Source: Fulvivirga sp. M361 (GTDB taxonomy: Bacteria; Bacteroidota; Bacteroidia; Cytophagales; Cyclobacteriaceae). Taken from it: a DNA stretch of 64,000 nucleotides. Below are positions 54,301 to 63,900 of this stretch, one piece after another. Where the stretch lies: NCBI RefSeq assembly GCF_007097395.1, contig NZ_VKDC01000006.1, positions 458,073 to 522,072 on the forward strand, written 5' to 3'. Positions within the stretch are counted from its first letter, which is position 1, and each line of letters starts with the position of its first letter. Under the pieces are notes generated by a model. It was not told where the DNA came from and did no database searches. It worked only from the letters and a program-made list of their open reading frames with translations. Made by a program: the position numbers and the translations under genes.

Positions 54301-57300
54301 TTGCACTTAACCCAACCGGTACCGAAGTACAGGGGACGACGCGTTCATTTTTTGAAGAATCCATCGCGGCAGTAACTTCAGCTGCAACATCACTTAAAAG
54401 TGATGAATTGACTGTATTAGTCAATCAGGTACTCCCGAATAATCAATTGAGTTTAGCTCATCTTTCATACCTGTACCGAATAGCCAGATTTTGCCGCGCC
54501 AATAGACTTACAGTACAGGATTACCTTGTTGTTACTGCGGTATTAGGAGAGACAGGGCTGGCGGTTCCAGGCTCAGATAGCACTCCCGCTCTGATATTGT
54601 CTTTTATAAACCAGGTACAGGCATTACGGGATGCTAAGCTAAGCTGGGGAGAACAAGCATATCTTCATTTGCATCAAAACCAGGCCAATATTGCCGGTAC
54701 TTCTGAGACGGCTATTGCTGAAACGTTACATACGTTGCAAAACGAACTCCGGAAATACAGCCTGCCTGCAGACACCAACGGAAGTGATGTATTGCTCCAA
54801 TTGAGGATAGGTATCACCAAACTTTATGATGAAGCAACAGGCCTGGAAGCACAGGCCATTGTAGAAGGTGCCTCTGGTCTGTCTGAAGTTGATCAGCAAG
54901 CGTTTATCGATACCTATTTTGCCGACTTTGCCGATACGACTAGTGTGAAAGGGCAATTAGTAGGTACGGGTGCATTGACGGATCAGGACCAGCGGGCCAG
55001 GTTGGTTACTGCTCCATTGCTGGCTTACCTGTCCAGAACAACACTTTATCAACGTTTAACCAATGTACTAGATATCTCGGAAGCCATGGTTATCTCCCTT
55101 TTGGAGAACTATACTACTGATCCTTTGGATAGCAGTCGAAAAGCCGTTGCAGTATTCCTGGACGATGCCTTTGTATTGGGAGCGGGAGAGACGTCTATTG
55201 TAACCCAGGCAGCAGCATTTAAAACCTATGAGCGACTGATCAAAGCTGGTTTTATAGTAAAAAGATTACGACTGGGTGAAGATGAAGCCGCTTACTTATT
55301 GGCTAATAGTGGTACTGCCGGGTGGACCGATTTTGCCAATTTATCTGTAGAAACAGCACAAAAGTTAACTCCTGTGCAGGCACAGGCATGGTTGTCATTG
55401 CTGGAAGTCGTTCGGTTACAGCGAACGGTAATTAAGCCAGGCTTTCAGTTAACTGACTTACTGGCCTTTGCTCAAAAAACAGGTACAACTCTTCCTGAAC
55501 TTGCTCGTGAAGTATCCAAAGCTACGGAATGGGAAGTAGAAGACGTAACGTTTCTGCTGGACAGTGGTGGATACGGGTATAATCTCCCCTCAGATTTTGC
55601 CAATACGGTGTGGATGGCTCAGTTGGAAAAAGCTTTTGCCTTACTACGTAAAACAGGAGCTTCTGCCGCACAGGCCTGGGGGTTGACCGGTATTGACCTG
55701 GCCCAGGGACAGGCCAACGTTATTCGCAATCTGGCCAAGGCACGTTATGATACCAATGAGCGGTGGTTGCAAGTGGCGCCGGGAGTACGCGACCCACTCA
55801 GAATACAGCAAAGGGATGCTTTGCGTGATTATATCCTGGCAGCAGATGATAGATTTAAGGATACCAATGACCTTTTTGCTTATTACCTGATGGATACGGA
55901 GATGGCTCCTTGTATGATCACTTCCAGGGTCAAACTGGCCATTAGCAGCGTACAATTATGGGTGCAACGTATCCAAATGAACCTGGAGCCGGGGCTATCC
56001 TATGATGCAGAGACTTCCAGGCAATGGAAGTGGCGTAAAAACTATCGTGTATGGGAAGCCAATCGTAAAGTATTCCTATTTCCTGAAAACTGGATAGAAC
56101 CTGAGTTACGCGATGATAAGTCGGTTTTCTTTACAGAACTGGAAAATTTTCTTCAACAATCCGAGGTCACATCAGAATTAATAGAGGGAGCCTACCTGGA
56201 ATACCTGGATAAACTGCATGAAGTGGCGCACCTGGAAGTAGTCTCTACCTTCCAGGATGAAGAGAATCAGGAATTTCACGTGATGGCCCGTACCTATGCA
56301 GTACCTCATGTTTACTATTATCGAAAGCAGATCCAAGCCGGCGAATGGACAGCCTGGGAAAGGGTAGGGCTGGAAATAGAAAGTGACCATTTTGTGCTGG
56401 TACGTCACAATCGACGGCTTTACTTCTTTTGGGCAACGATGGATCTGTCAGCTGAGGAACCGGACAGTGCTGATTTAAAAGTAACCACTTCTACAGATCA
56501 AAAGACCAGTAGAAACCCTGACTTCCGTTACAATATTCGCTTGGGATGGAGTGAGCAACGTAATGGACAGTGGTTAAGTCCTCAATCTACCAAAGAGTCT
56601 ATGGAGAGTGCTTACCCTGATATCGAAAAGCACTTCTTAATGTCTGATAACTCCGGAGGTACATTGCGGGTGGATGTAGTATATGCCAGACAGGTCAATT
56701 CCCGTAACACCTTCAGCACCCGGTACGGAACAGGGTCTTCAGTAAATAGTCGTTCTTCTGCTAATTCTTCCATCGATTTTTATGATCTGCAGGGGTGGGT
56801 GCTCAACGACAGTACGAATTCATTGGAATATGATGGAGTGAGAAGCCCGCAGCGCATAGGGTTAGAATTACCAATCCCGCGAAATGGAGAAATTGCATTC
56901 ACCAAATTCCGTGAAGCCGGTAATACGGATCGCCTGGAGTTACCTCGTTCCGGGAATTCATCCAACCTGGAAAAATATGCACAGACGATATTGCGCAAAA
57001 CACCAGGCACCTTCCAGGTAACGTTGAGCCATCAATATGATTCACGCTTGGTAGAATCTCCATTCTTTTATTCGGACGGTTCAAGAACATTCTTTGTTAA
57101 TCCTACCGAAGATACAGAGGATTTTGTATCGGAACCACAGCCTTCTATTACGAAGATCGAATATGTTCCCGTACCAAAGATCAAACTTGTGCCTATCTAT
57201 AAGTATCGACCTACCCCCCAAATTATCCAGCCTCGCAGGTCGTATATCCCGCCTTCTCCTATCCGACCCAGAGGGATCAATAATTTTTACCAGGGCAGGA

Positions 57301-60300
57301 ATGGCAGCAGCACCATCAGACGTTTGAATTTTCAGCTGGCTCAACCATCAAATGAACTGTTTGCCAGTAATGCTGCTGCCGGCCTGATATCAAGCACTGC
57401 TGCTCTCACTAGCTTTAGCAGTCGTTCACTTCGGGTGTTGCCTAATTACGATGACTTCCTCTTTGACGATGTAAGGCGAATTAACCCTCCAAGAACGCGC
57501 TATGTTGATCGATATATCCAGGAAAAGATATGGAGACGGGAGAGAAGAACAGTCACCATTAAAGTTCCTCCAAAACGCATCACATTAAAGGGGCAAAAAT
57601 TCAGGTTTTATTCTTTCTATCATCCTTATACTCTTAGCTTCCTGAAGCAGGTGAATAAATTTGGAGCTGCAGGCTTGTTAGACCCGGTACCGGATGGAGA
57701 TGCCGCTGATCTGCGTGTTCAACAGCGGCAAAAAAATGACTTTTCGTCCACTTATCTCCCGGATAGAAAAGTGGTAGACAGCAACTATCCAAAGGAAAAT
57801 ATAGATTTTGCTTACGACGGACCTTATGGCCTGTACAATTGGGAGTTGTTTTTCCATGCGCCGTTAATGCTGGCCACTGAACTTAGCAAAAACCAGCAAT
57901 TTGAAGAAGCGCAAACCTGGTTTCACTACATCTTTGACCCCACTCAGACGGAAGGACCTGCTCCACAGAGGTATTGGCGTGTCAAACCGTTCCATGAGTT
58001 TGCCGGTGCCAAACAATCGGCTGAGTTACTCAAGCTGCTGAATGAGGGTGACATCCTATTGGAAAAGCAAGTGGAACAATGGGAAAAATTTCCTTTCAAA
58101 CCACATTTAATTGCACGAATGAGAGTGGTAGCATACATGAAGACCACGGTGATGAAATACCTGGACAACCTGATTGCATGGGGTGATAACCTCTTCCGTC
58201 GCGATACGATAGAGTCAATTAATGAAGCATCCCAAGTTTACTTACTGGCGGCGCAAATATTGGGTAGGCGACCTGTGGAAGTGGAAAAAGGAGATGCTAC
58301 CATCCGCTCTTACGATGAGCTTGAAAATAACCTTGATGACTTCTCTAATGGCTTGGTTGATCTGGAGAGTGAACTTCGATTGGAGGATGAAGGTAATGAG
58401 AACGAAGAAGATGAACAAGTCAATGTACTGAACTCTATGTTGTTTTTCTGTGTCCCTAACAATGACAAGATGCTGCACTATTGGGACACAGTGGGGGATC
58501 GGCTTTTTAAGATACGTAACTGCCAGAACATAGAAGGAGTTACCCGACAACTAAGCCTGTTTGCCCCTCCGATTGATCCGGCATTATTGGTTCGTGCAGC
58601 AGCAGCAGGGGTCGATTTGGGTACGGCACTACAGGACCTGAATGCACCTTTACCGCTCTATCGCTTTGACTATATGCTGCAACGAGCGTATGATTTCTGT
58701 AACGAGGTAAAATCATTAGGGACGTCCCTTTTGTCCTCTTTGGAGAAAAAAGATGCGGAAGAACTCTCTTTATTGCGAGCCGGACATCAGGTACAATTAT
58801 TGAAAGCCATACGTAATGTACGTGAAAAGGCAATTGATGAAGCCAAAGAGTCATTAGATAGCTTGAAGAAAGCAAAAGAGTTGGCTCAGATTCGGGAAGC
58901 GTACTATGCAGGTAGGGAGTATATGAACAACAAAGAGCAGCAGCAATTGAAAAAGATGGAAGCCGCAGTTGTATTGCAAACTATAGGTTCGGGAATAGAA
59001 GCTTTGGCTGGAGGTTTGGCGTTAATTCCTGATGCAGAAGTAGGAGTAGCCGGTGCTTTTGGCAGCCCTTTTATCACAGCTAAATTCGGTGGTGAAAAGG
59101 CAAGTACTGCAGTCGGTTTTGCTGCACGTGTACTTCATGCGCTTTCAGCCATTGAATCTTTCGGTGCTTCCAAAGCGGGAATCCTTGGAGGCTATGACCG
59201 CCGTCGTGACGATTGGGAGTTGCAAACTGACCTGGCGGAAACAGAAATAGAACAGATCGATAAGCAAATACTGGCGGCAGAGATACGCCTTGCCATGGCT
59301 GAGCGCGAACTGGAAAATCATGAATTACAGACCCGGCAGGCCCAGGAAGAAGCAGATTTTATGGAAGATAAATATACCAACTGGCAATTGTACAGCTGGA
59401 TGGTGACTCAATTGGGTAGTGTTTATTTCCAGACCTTCCAGATGGCCTATGACATGGCTAAGAAGGCTGAGCGAAATTTGCAATTTGAATTGGCTGTTGA
59501 AAACACGAACTATATCCGTTTCGGCTACTGGGACAGTCTGAAAAAAGGTCTGCTGGCAGGAGAGCAGCTTCAAAAAGATTTACGTCGCCTGGAAATGGCC
59601 TACCTGGAGCAGAATCGTCGGGAATACGAACTCACTAAGCATGTAGCGATCAGCATGGTAAATGCCCAGGCTCTGGCTAACCTGAGGGAGACTGGCACAT
59701 GTGAGGTAATGTTGCCCGAGGTGCTGTTTGATATGGATTATCCAGGTCAATATATGCGTCGCTTGAAAGGAGTAAGTATATCAATTCCCTGTGTGACAGC
59801 TCCCTATACGAATGTGAGTTGTCAGTTGACCTTGCTCAGCAGCCGTGTGCGGAAGAGCCAGCAGACTAGTGAAGGATATGCTTATACCGGTGTGGAAGAT
59901 GATCGTTTTATCCACTACCTTAGTAGTACCCAGGGCATTGCCACTAGTAGTGCGCAACGTGATTCAGGGCTATTCGAATTCAATTTCCGCGATGAACGGT
60001 ACCTGCCCTTCGAACGAATGGGGGCAGTCAGCCGATGGCGCATTACACTTCCGGATGATTACCGTCAATTTGATTATGACACAATTTCCGATGTCATTTT
60101 GCACCTGAACTACACCGCACGTGATGGTGGAGAGCCGTTGAAAACGGCAGCTTCTCAAAACTTGCAGCAAGGGCTCAATCTGATCCTGGATGAACTCTCA
60201 AACACTGATACAGGCCTACAGCGTCTCTTCAGCTTTGAAAGAGAGTTTCCAAATCAATTGCATGGCCTCCTGACCGGTGATACGTATGCAACAAATTTCG

Positions 60301-60686
60301 AAATCATGGACAGGCATTTGCCACGATATTTGTATCAAAAAGCGTTAATGGCAAATGAAGCAGTGGTCATGTTGCGATTAAAAGCGGCGTATCAGGATCA
60401 GGATGTAAGCAGCCTACAGGCGAGGTTGTATAGAGAAGGTGATACTGCCGTGGCTTACACTCCTTTATTAACGACAGGAAATGAGGATTACGGTAAGCTA
60501 CCTTATGCTACATTTTCCTTAAACGGTGTACCGCAAGGCAAATGGATCATAGAACTGGACCCAACGTCAGTAGCCAGTTTGCCTGAGGCTTTACGAAAAA
60601 AGGATGTAGAAGGTGTCGCTACCAATGCGCTCGACCCTGATGTAGTAGACGATTGGTACGTATTACTGGGCTTTACATTGGTTTGA
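51312..60686 (+). CDS. Tc toxin complex subunit TcA (pore/translocation subunit)
   Basis: 3124-residue homologue of the TcA subunits of insecticidal-type Tc complexes, which bind a target cell and form a pentameric syringe that injects the TcB-TcC cargo. No signal peptide. Residues 1-215 hold two transthyretin/carboxypeptidase-regulatory-like domains (YTVSGAIVEVDGSPATGNLEV). The family marker DFCACKHCRSVLSPAAFLVDL is at about 657-677. A neuraminidase-like/ABC-toxin region runs from about 1500; WELFFHAPLMLATELSKNQQFEEAQTWFHYIFDP follows near 2175. Coiled coils around a glycine/alanine-rich segment (about 2550-2635) form the pore, and the C terminus is the TcB-binding part (LPEVLFDMDYPGQYMRRLKGVSISIP). 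Residues about 1940-2095 are an unusual Pro/Arg-rich stretch (VPKIKLVPIYKYRPTP). A TcB gene follows. Confidence 0.94.
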   Translation: MPNYIFVGNLKNSVTQEPLASYQVELWDREPDIDLYLGIDDTDATGTFEIEVTGATYDKIISSFSPYFKIFSGGVLVENTKDSSTQIPGANINVTPVSFDPIDPVDPPLTDYTVSGAIVEVDGSPATGNLEVRAYDRSLGQEKLLGQVTPAVDGSYTIEYTINDLSDPTKDAPDLLINVVDLDATDPTEPLAESPVISNALNEESINLVVGEGEYKGPSEYQSLDNTLATQTASLDLANIPEKEVTLMAGKNDITVEWVDFYLKARYFSSLTSIDAEVFYGLMRREQPDNLQGLLSQERETLRVELEAAAEDNVINANSINGIEILLDELEAQVVEQALNETQLPAGEGSLAKVANAAGLNATVTRAFLDAAAANSNLPSSEFWQHVRDNALLAETDIEKIQLNLKLSAVSLNNMALTSALQSRPDVNDAGDLAELSDSDWDDLTTNNQTEIPESIAGDTPEERRFNYATLVKRVVENAFPTRVLARKIRVGTDINDTDTDTFFTNNPEFEFRKNTVTDFLKKKPTALDGITEPVAFRKKLEGYQRTFRISPPTARYDSFKTLYNNNVRSAWDVKRLGKNRFIKQFSGPLGGEDVAKQTYRRAAGVSSKSIVLYSRFASRFNRLPTAVFNADITSETGSENDELLQIPNLTTLFDSQDFCACKHCRSVLSPAAFLVDLFQYLKEGDHTDGSTALDKLKIRRPDLTGILLGCENTNTELPYIDLVNELLEELVSPTGVARQTTWDTSTLRAQPEHLNVAAYDATANVVFPISLPFNLWNAEGATYLKHLSVERFLLTEVFTPLQTANRARDIALVHLGMSGLDFQVFETPAANAFQLYGLSVVGDLPQLQSVENLLDKLQITYPELVEWMKTRLVNPDQKTISFSGDNCALQEATLTLDNDEYGALNRYERVARKSGWSSAELDMAVALFGEQDRADLLIHLSGLIRLQKAFKLKAAELLVWHGTIDTYRYGDKDSFYATLFLNPALHNGDVDTLEAFALNPTGTEVQGTTRSFFEESIAAVTSAATSLKSDELTVLVNQVLPNNQLSLAHLSYLYRIARFCRANRLTVQDYLVVTAVLGETGLAVPGSDSTPALILSFINQVQALRDAKLSWGEQAYLHLHQNQANIAGTSETAIAETLHTLQNELRKYSLPADTNGSDVLLQLRIGITKLYDEATGLEAQAIVEGASGLSEVDQQAFIDTYFADFADTTSVKGQLVGTGALTDQDQRARLVTAPLLAYLSRTTLYQRLTNVLDISEAMVISLLENYTTDPLDSSRKAVAVFLDDAFVLGAGETSIVTQAAAFKTYERLIKAGFIVKRLRLGEDEAAYLLANSGTAGWTDFANLSVETAQKLTPVQAQAWLSLLEVVRLQRTVIKPGFQLTDLLAFAQKTGTTLPELAREVSKATEWEVEDVTFLLDSGGYGYNLPSDFANTVWMAQLEKAFALLRKTGASAAQAWGLTGIDLAQGQANVIRNLAKARYDTNERWLQVAPGVRDPLRIQQRDALRDYILAADDRFKDTNDLFAYYLMDTEMAPCMITSRVKLAISSVQLWVQRIQMNLEPGLSYDAETSRQWKWRKNYRVWEANRKVFLFPENWIEPELRDDKSVFFTELENFLQQSEVTSELIEGAYLEYLDKLHEVAHLEVVSTFQDEENQEFHVMARTYAVPHVYYYRKQIQAGEWTAWERVGLEIESDHFVLVRHNRRLYFFWATMDLSAEEPDSADLKVTTSTDQKTSRNPDFRYNIRLGWSEQRNGQWLSPQSTKESMESAYPDIEKHFLMSDNSGGTLRVDVVYARQVNSRNTFSTRYGTGSSVNSRSSANSSIDFYDLQGWVLNDSTNSLEYDGVRSPQRIGLELPIPRNGEIAFTKFREAGNTDRLELPRSGNSSNLEKYAQTILRKTPGTFQVTLSHQYDSRLVESPFFYSDGSRTFFVNPTEDTEDFVSEPQPSITKIEYVPVPKIKLVPIYKYRPTPQIIQPRRSYIPPSPIRPRGINNFYQGRNGSSTIRRLNFQLAQPSNELFASNAAAGLISSTAALTSFSSRSLRVLPNYDDFLFDDVRRINPPRTRYVDRYIQEKIWRRERRTVTIKVPPKRITLKGQKFRFYSFYHPYTLSFLKQVNKFGAAGLLDPVPDGDAADLRVQQRQKNDFSSTYLPDRKVVDSNYPKENIDFAYDGPYGLYNWELFFHAPLMLATELSKNQQFEEAQTWFHYIFDPTQTEGPAPQRYWRVKPFHEFAGAKQSAELLKLLNEGDILLEKQVEQWEKFPFKPHLIARMRVVAYMKTTVMKYLDNLIAWGDNLFRRDTIESINEASQVYLLAAQILGRRPVEVEKGDATIRSYDELENNLDDFSNGLVDLESELRLEDEGNENEEDEQVNVLNSMLFFCVPNNDKMLHYWDTVGDRLFKIRNCQNIEGVTRQLSLFAPPIDPALLVRAAAAGVDLGTALQDLNAPLPLYRFDYMLQRAYDFCNEVKSLGTSLLSSLEKKDAEELSLLRAGHQVQLLKAIRNVREKAIDEAKESLDSLKKAKELAQIREAYYAGREYMNNKEQQQLKKMEAAVVLQTIGSGIEALAGGLALIPDAEVGVAGAFGSPFITAKFGGEKASTAVGFAARVLHALSAIESFGASKAGILGGYDRRRDDWELQTDLAETEIEQIDKQILAAEIRLAMAERELENHELQTRQAQEEADFMEDKYTNWQLYSWMVTQLGSVYFQTFQMAYDMAKKAERNLQFELAVENTNYIRFGYWDSLKKGLLAGEQLQKDLRRLEMAYLEQNRREYELTKHVAISMVNAQALANLRETGTCEVMLPEVLFDMDYPGQYMRRLKGVSISIPCVTAPYTNVSCQLTLLSSRVRKSQQTSEGYAYTGVEDDRFIHYLSSTQGIATSSAQRDSGLFEFNFRDERYLPFERMGAVSRWRITLPDDYRQFDYDTISDVILHLNYTARDGGEPLKTAASQNLQQGLNLILDELSNTDTGLQRLFSFEREFPNQLHGLLTGDTYATNFEIMDRHLPRYLYQKALMANEAVVMLRLKAAYQDQDVSSLQARLYREGDTAVAYTPLLTTGNEDYGKLPYATFSLNGVPQGKWIIELDPTSVASLPEALRKKDVEGVATNALDPDVVDDWYVLLGFTLV

Positions 60687-60713
60687 TCTAATAGCTTAGA
60701 CACACGAACCGAA

Positions 60714-60765
60714 CCTGGTATTGATTTCTTCCACATCTATTTTTATGGAAGGGCTTACTACCAGG
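60714..60765. other. Two-tier hairpin between TcA and TcB
   Basis: Nested stems CCTGGTA/TACCAGG (60714-60720 and 60759-60765) and CTTCCA/TGGAAG (60728-60733 and 60746-60751), with symmetric 7-nt internal loops. It could limit readthrough and set the TcA:TcB ratio (5:1 in known complexes). No U-tract. The rest of 60687-60955 shows nothing else. Confidence 0.4.
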
Positions 60766-60955
60766 TGGTTTGGTGTGGATATAGTTTCAATGATCAGGAA
60801 ACGCTAACGGAATGCCTGTAAAGAATTCAACTTTAGGTCATTAAGATGGATAGATAAAAGACATATCTGACATATTACAGATCACTATCCGGATCAAAAA
60901 ACATATTAATTACATTAAGACTTAATACTTCCAAACCAGAAAATACAGATTTATC

Positions 60956-63900
60956 ATGAACGGAGCCCCCAAACCTAACGATAAACAATCTTCAGATAAT
61001 GCCCAGGTACAAGATAGTCAGAGCTCACCCGTCTCTGAGGTATCGCAACAAGCTCCCATCAGCCTTCCGAGTGGAGGAGGTGCTATCCGCAGTATGGGGG
61101 AAACCTTTCAGTCTAATCCCGTGACCGGTACAGCTTCATTCTCTGTGCCAGTAAAAGTAAGCCCCGGAAGGTCGGGATTTACACCGCAACTGGCATTAAG
61201 CTATGATTCGGGCAATGGTAATGATGTTTTTGGGTTAGGGTGGAACGTGGGAATACCTTCTATTTCCAGAAGAACTTCCAGGGGATTACCCCAGTACAAT
61301 GATCAGGCAGAAAGTGATACGTTCCTGTTAAGTGGCGCTGAAGACCTGGTTCCGTTTATGGATGAAAGCAACGGCAACTGGCAGAAAGTGCAGTTTCAGA
61401 AGAATGGATATACCATTACCCGTTACCGCCCTCGGACGGAAGGGCTTTTTGCCCGTATCGAACGTTGGTTAGATGCTACCGGTCTCATCTCTCATTGGCG
61501 TGTGACCACTAAAGACAACACGACTTCTATCTACGGAGAATCCGCCCTGGGCCGTGTAGCAGACCCTGAGGATCCTAAAAGAGTATTCCAGTGGCTGCTG
61601 GAAAAGACCTACGACGATAAAGGAAACATAATTATCTACGAATACAAGGCCGAAGATCAGGTCAATGTTCCAAATGCCTTATATGAAGAACATCGGCAAA
61701 GTATGCCCATGGCTAACCGCTATCCCAAACGTATTAAATACGGTAATACAGTTCCTTTTAGCCCTGAGGATGCTACATTCTTTGACACGACCAAATGGCA
61801 TTTTGAAGTAATCTTGGATTACGGGGAGCATGATGAAGGAAACCTTCCCGGTTATACTGAAACTCAACTATGGAATGGGCGCCCCGATGCCTTTTCCACT
61901 TACACTGCAGGTTTTGAAGTACGCACCTACCGGCTGTGCCAGCGCATACTGATGTACCATCATTTTGCTGAGTTGAGCACAGGTCCTACACCTGAGCCTT
62001 ACCTGGTTTGTGCTACAGAACTTAATTATGATCTGAAAGCCACTTATACGTTACTACAATCGGTGCAATACCGTTACTTTGAAGCTGGAAAAAGCCCTGA
62101 GACTATGCCCCCCGTTGCGTTTTCCTATACACAGGCAACTATTGACCCAGACATCTATGAAGTAGATGAACAAATTACACGGTCATTACCTGCGGGGGTT
62201 GATAGCGTGAACCCGCAATGGGTGGATTTGTACGGTGAAGGTGTACAAGGAATACTGTATGAGGACTCAGGCGCCTGGTGGTATCGGCGTAACAAAGGAG
62301 ACAAAGGCTATTACCAGTATGATCCAACGGCAACGAGCGATACTCCTGAATTGATGATGGATACCTACACCCAGGTTGCTCCTAAACCTGCTGCTGTAGG
62401 CACAAATCTGCGTACCCTACTGACTGATCTTAACAGTGATGGACTGCCTGAACTTCAAGTGCAGGATCAGGATATGGCGGGCTATTATGAACAGGATACC
62501 CGGGACGGCTGGAAGCATTTCAAGACTTTTAAGTCCTATCCAACCATCGACTGGAACGATCCTAATCTTCGACTGATTGACCTTACAGGAGATGGTTATG
62601 CTGATATTCTGTTCACGGAAGAATATTGCCTGACCTGGTATGCTTCGTTAGTGAAAGAAGGAGTAAAGGAAGGGTATACCAAGGCAAAGCAAGTAGCTAA
62701 AGCCCTGGATGAAAACAATGGCCCGGCTGTAGTCTTTGAAGACCGGGAGCAGGTGATTTACCTGGCGGATATGTCGGGTGATGGATTGACGGATATTGTC
62801 AGGGTACGCAACGGCTCCATAGGCTACTGGCCTAACCTGGGCTACGGACACTTTGGCAAACTGGTACGAATGGATAATGCACCTTATGTTGACCATCCGG
62901 ACCTATTTGATCGCCGAAGAGTACGTTTGGCAGATATTGACGGCACAGGGACGGTTGATTTTGTCTATTTCTATGATGATAAGGTCGAATACTGGCCCAA
63001 TGAGAGTGGTAATAGCTGGGGGAATGGGATTAGCATCAATCACCATTTTCCGGTGGATGACCTGAGCACTTTGAGCGTTACCGATCTTTTTGGAAATGGT
63101 ACTGCCTGCCTGGTGAGCTCGTCACCACTTCCCGGCGATGCCGCACAACGATTGCGTTACATTGATCTGATGAGTAGTAAAAAACCATTTCTGCTACAAG
63201 AGGTGGATAACAATATGGGGGCATTAACCCGGTTGCAATATGCTCCTTCTACACAGTTTTACCTGCGAGACGAACGTGCCGGCACCCCCTGGGCGACAAA
63301 ACTTCCTTTCCCTGTACAGGTGCTGGAACGTGTCGAAGTGTACGATCAGGTTACAGGCCAGCGCCTTACCACACGTTATGCTTATCATCACGGCTATTAC
63401 GATGGAGTAGAGCGCGAGTTCCGTGGCTTTGGACGGGTAGATCAATGGGATACGGAGGAATTCGACGTCTTAATAGCAGATACCCTGTTTGGAGGTGCTA
63501 ATCTAAATGAGAATGCCAGCGATTATGTGGCACCCACCTTGACCAAAACCTGGTTTCATGTGGGGCATTATACCCAAAGAGAGCCTGTTTTAGATGCCTA
63601 TAGCAAAGAGTATTATCAAGGTGATGCGCTATCCCCCGAGGTAAAGAAAGTACAGTTTTCAGGAAATCTTATGCATGCAGAATTGTCTGTGAATGAAGAA
63701 CGGGAAGCCCTGCGGGCATTGAGGGGTACCATGCTACGTCAGGAATTGTATGCCAATGATCAGGAGGAACCCTCGGTACATCCTTACCAGGTGGTAGAGG
63801 CTGGTTATACGATAAAATGCCTGCAACCCCGGGTAGACAACCGCTATGCCGTTTTTTTTACCTATGAGCGGGAAACGCTAACAATGGACTATGAACGTAA

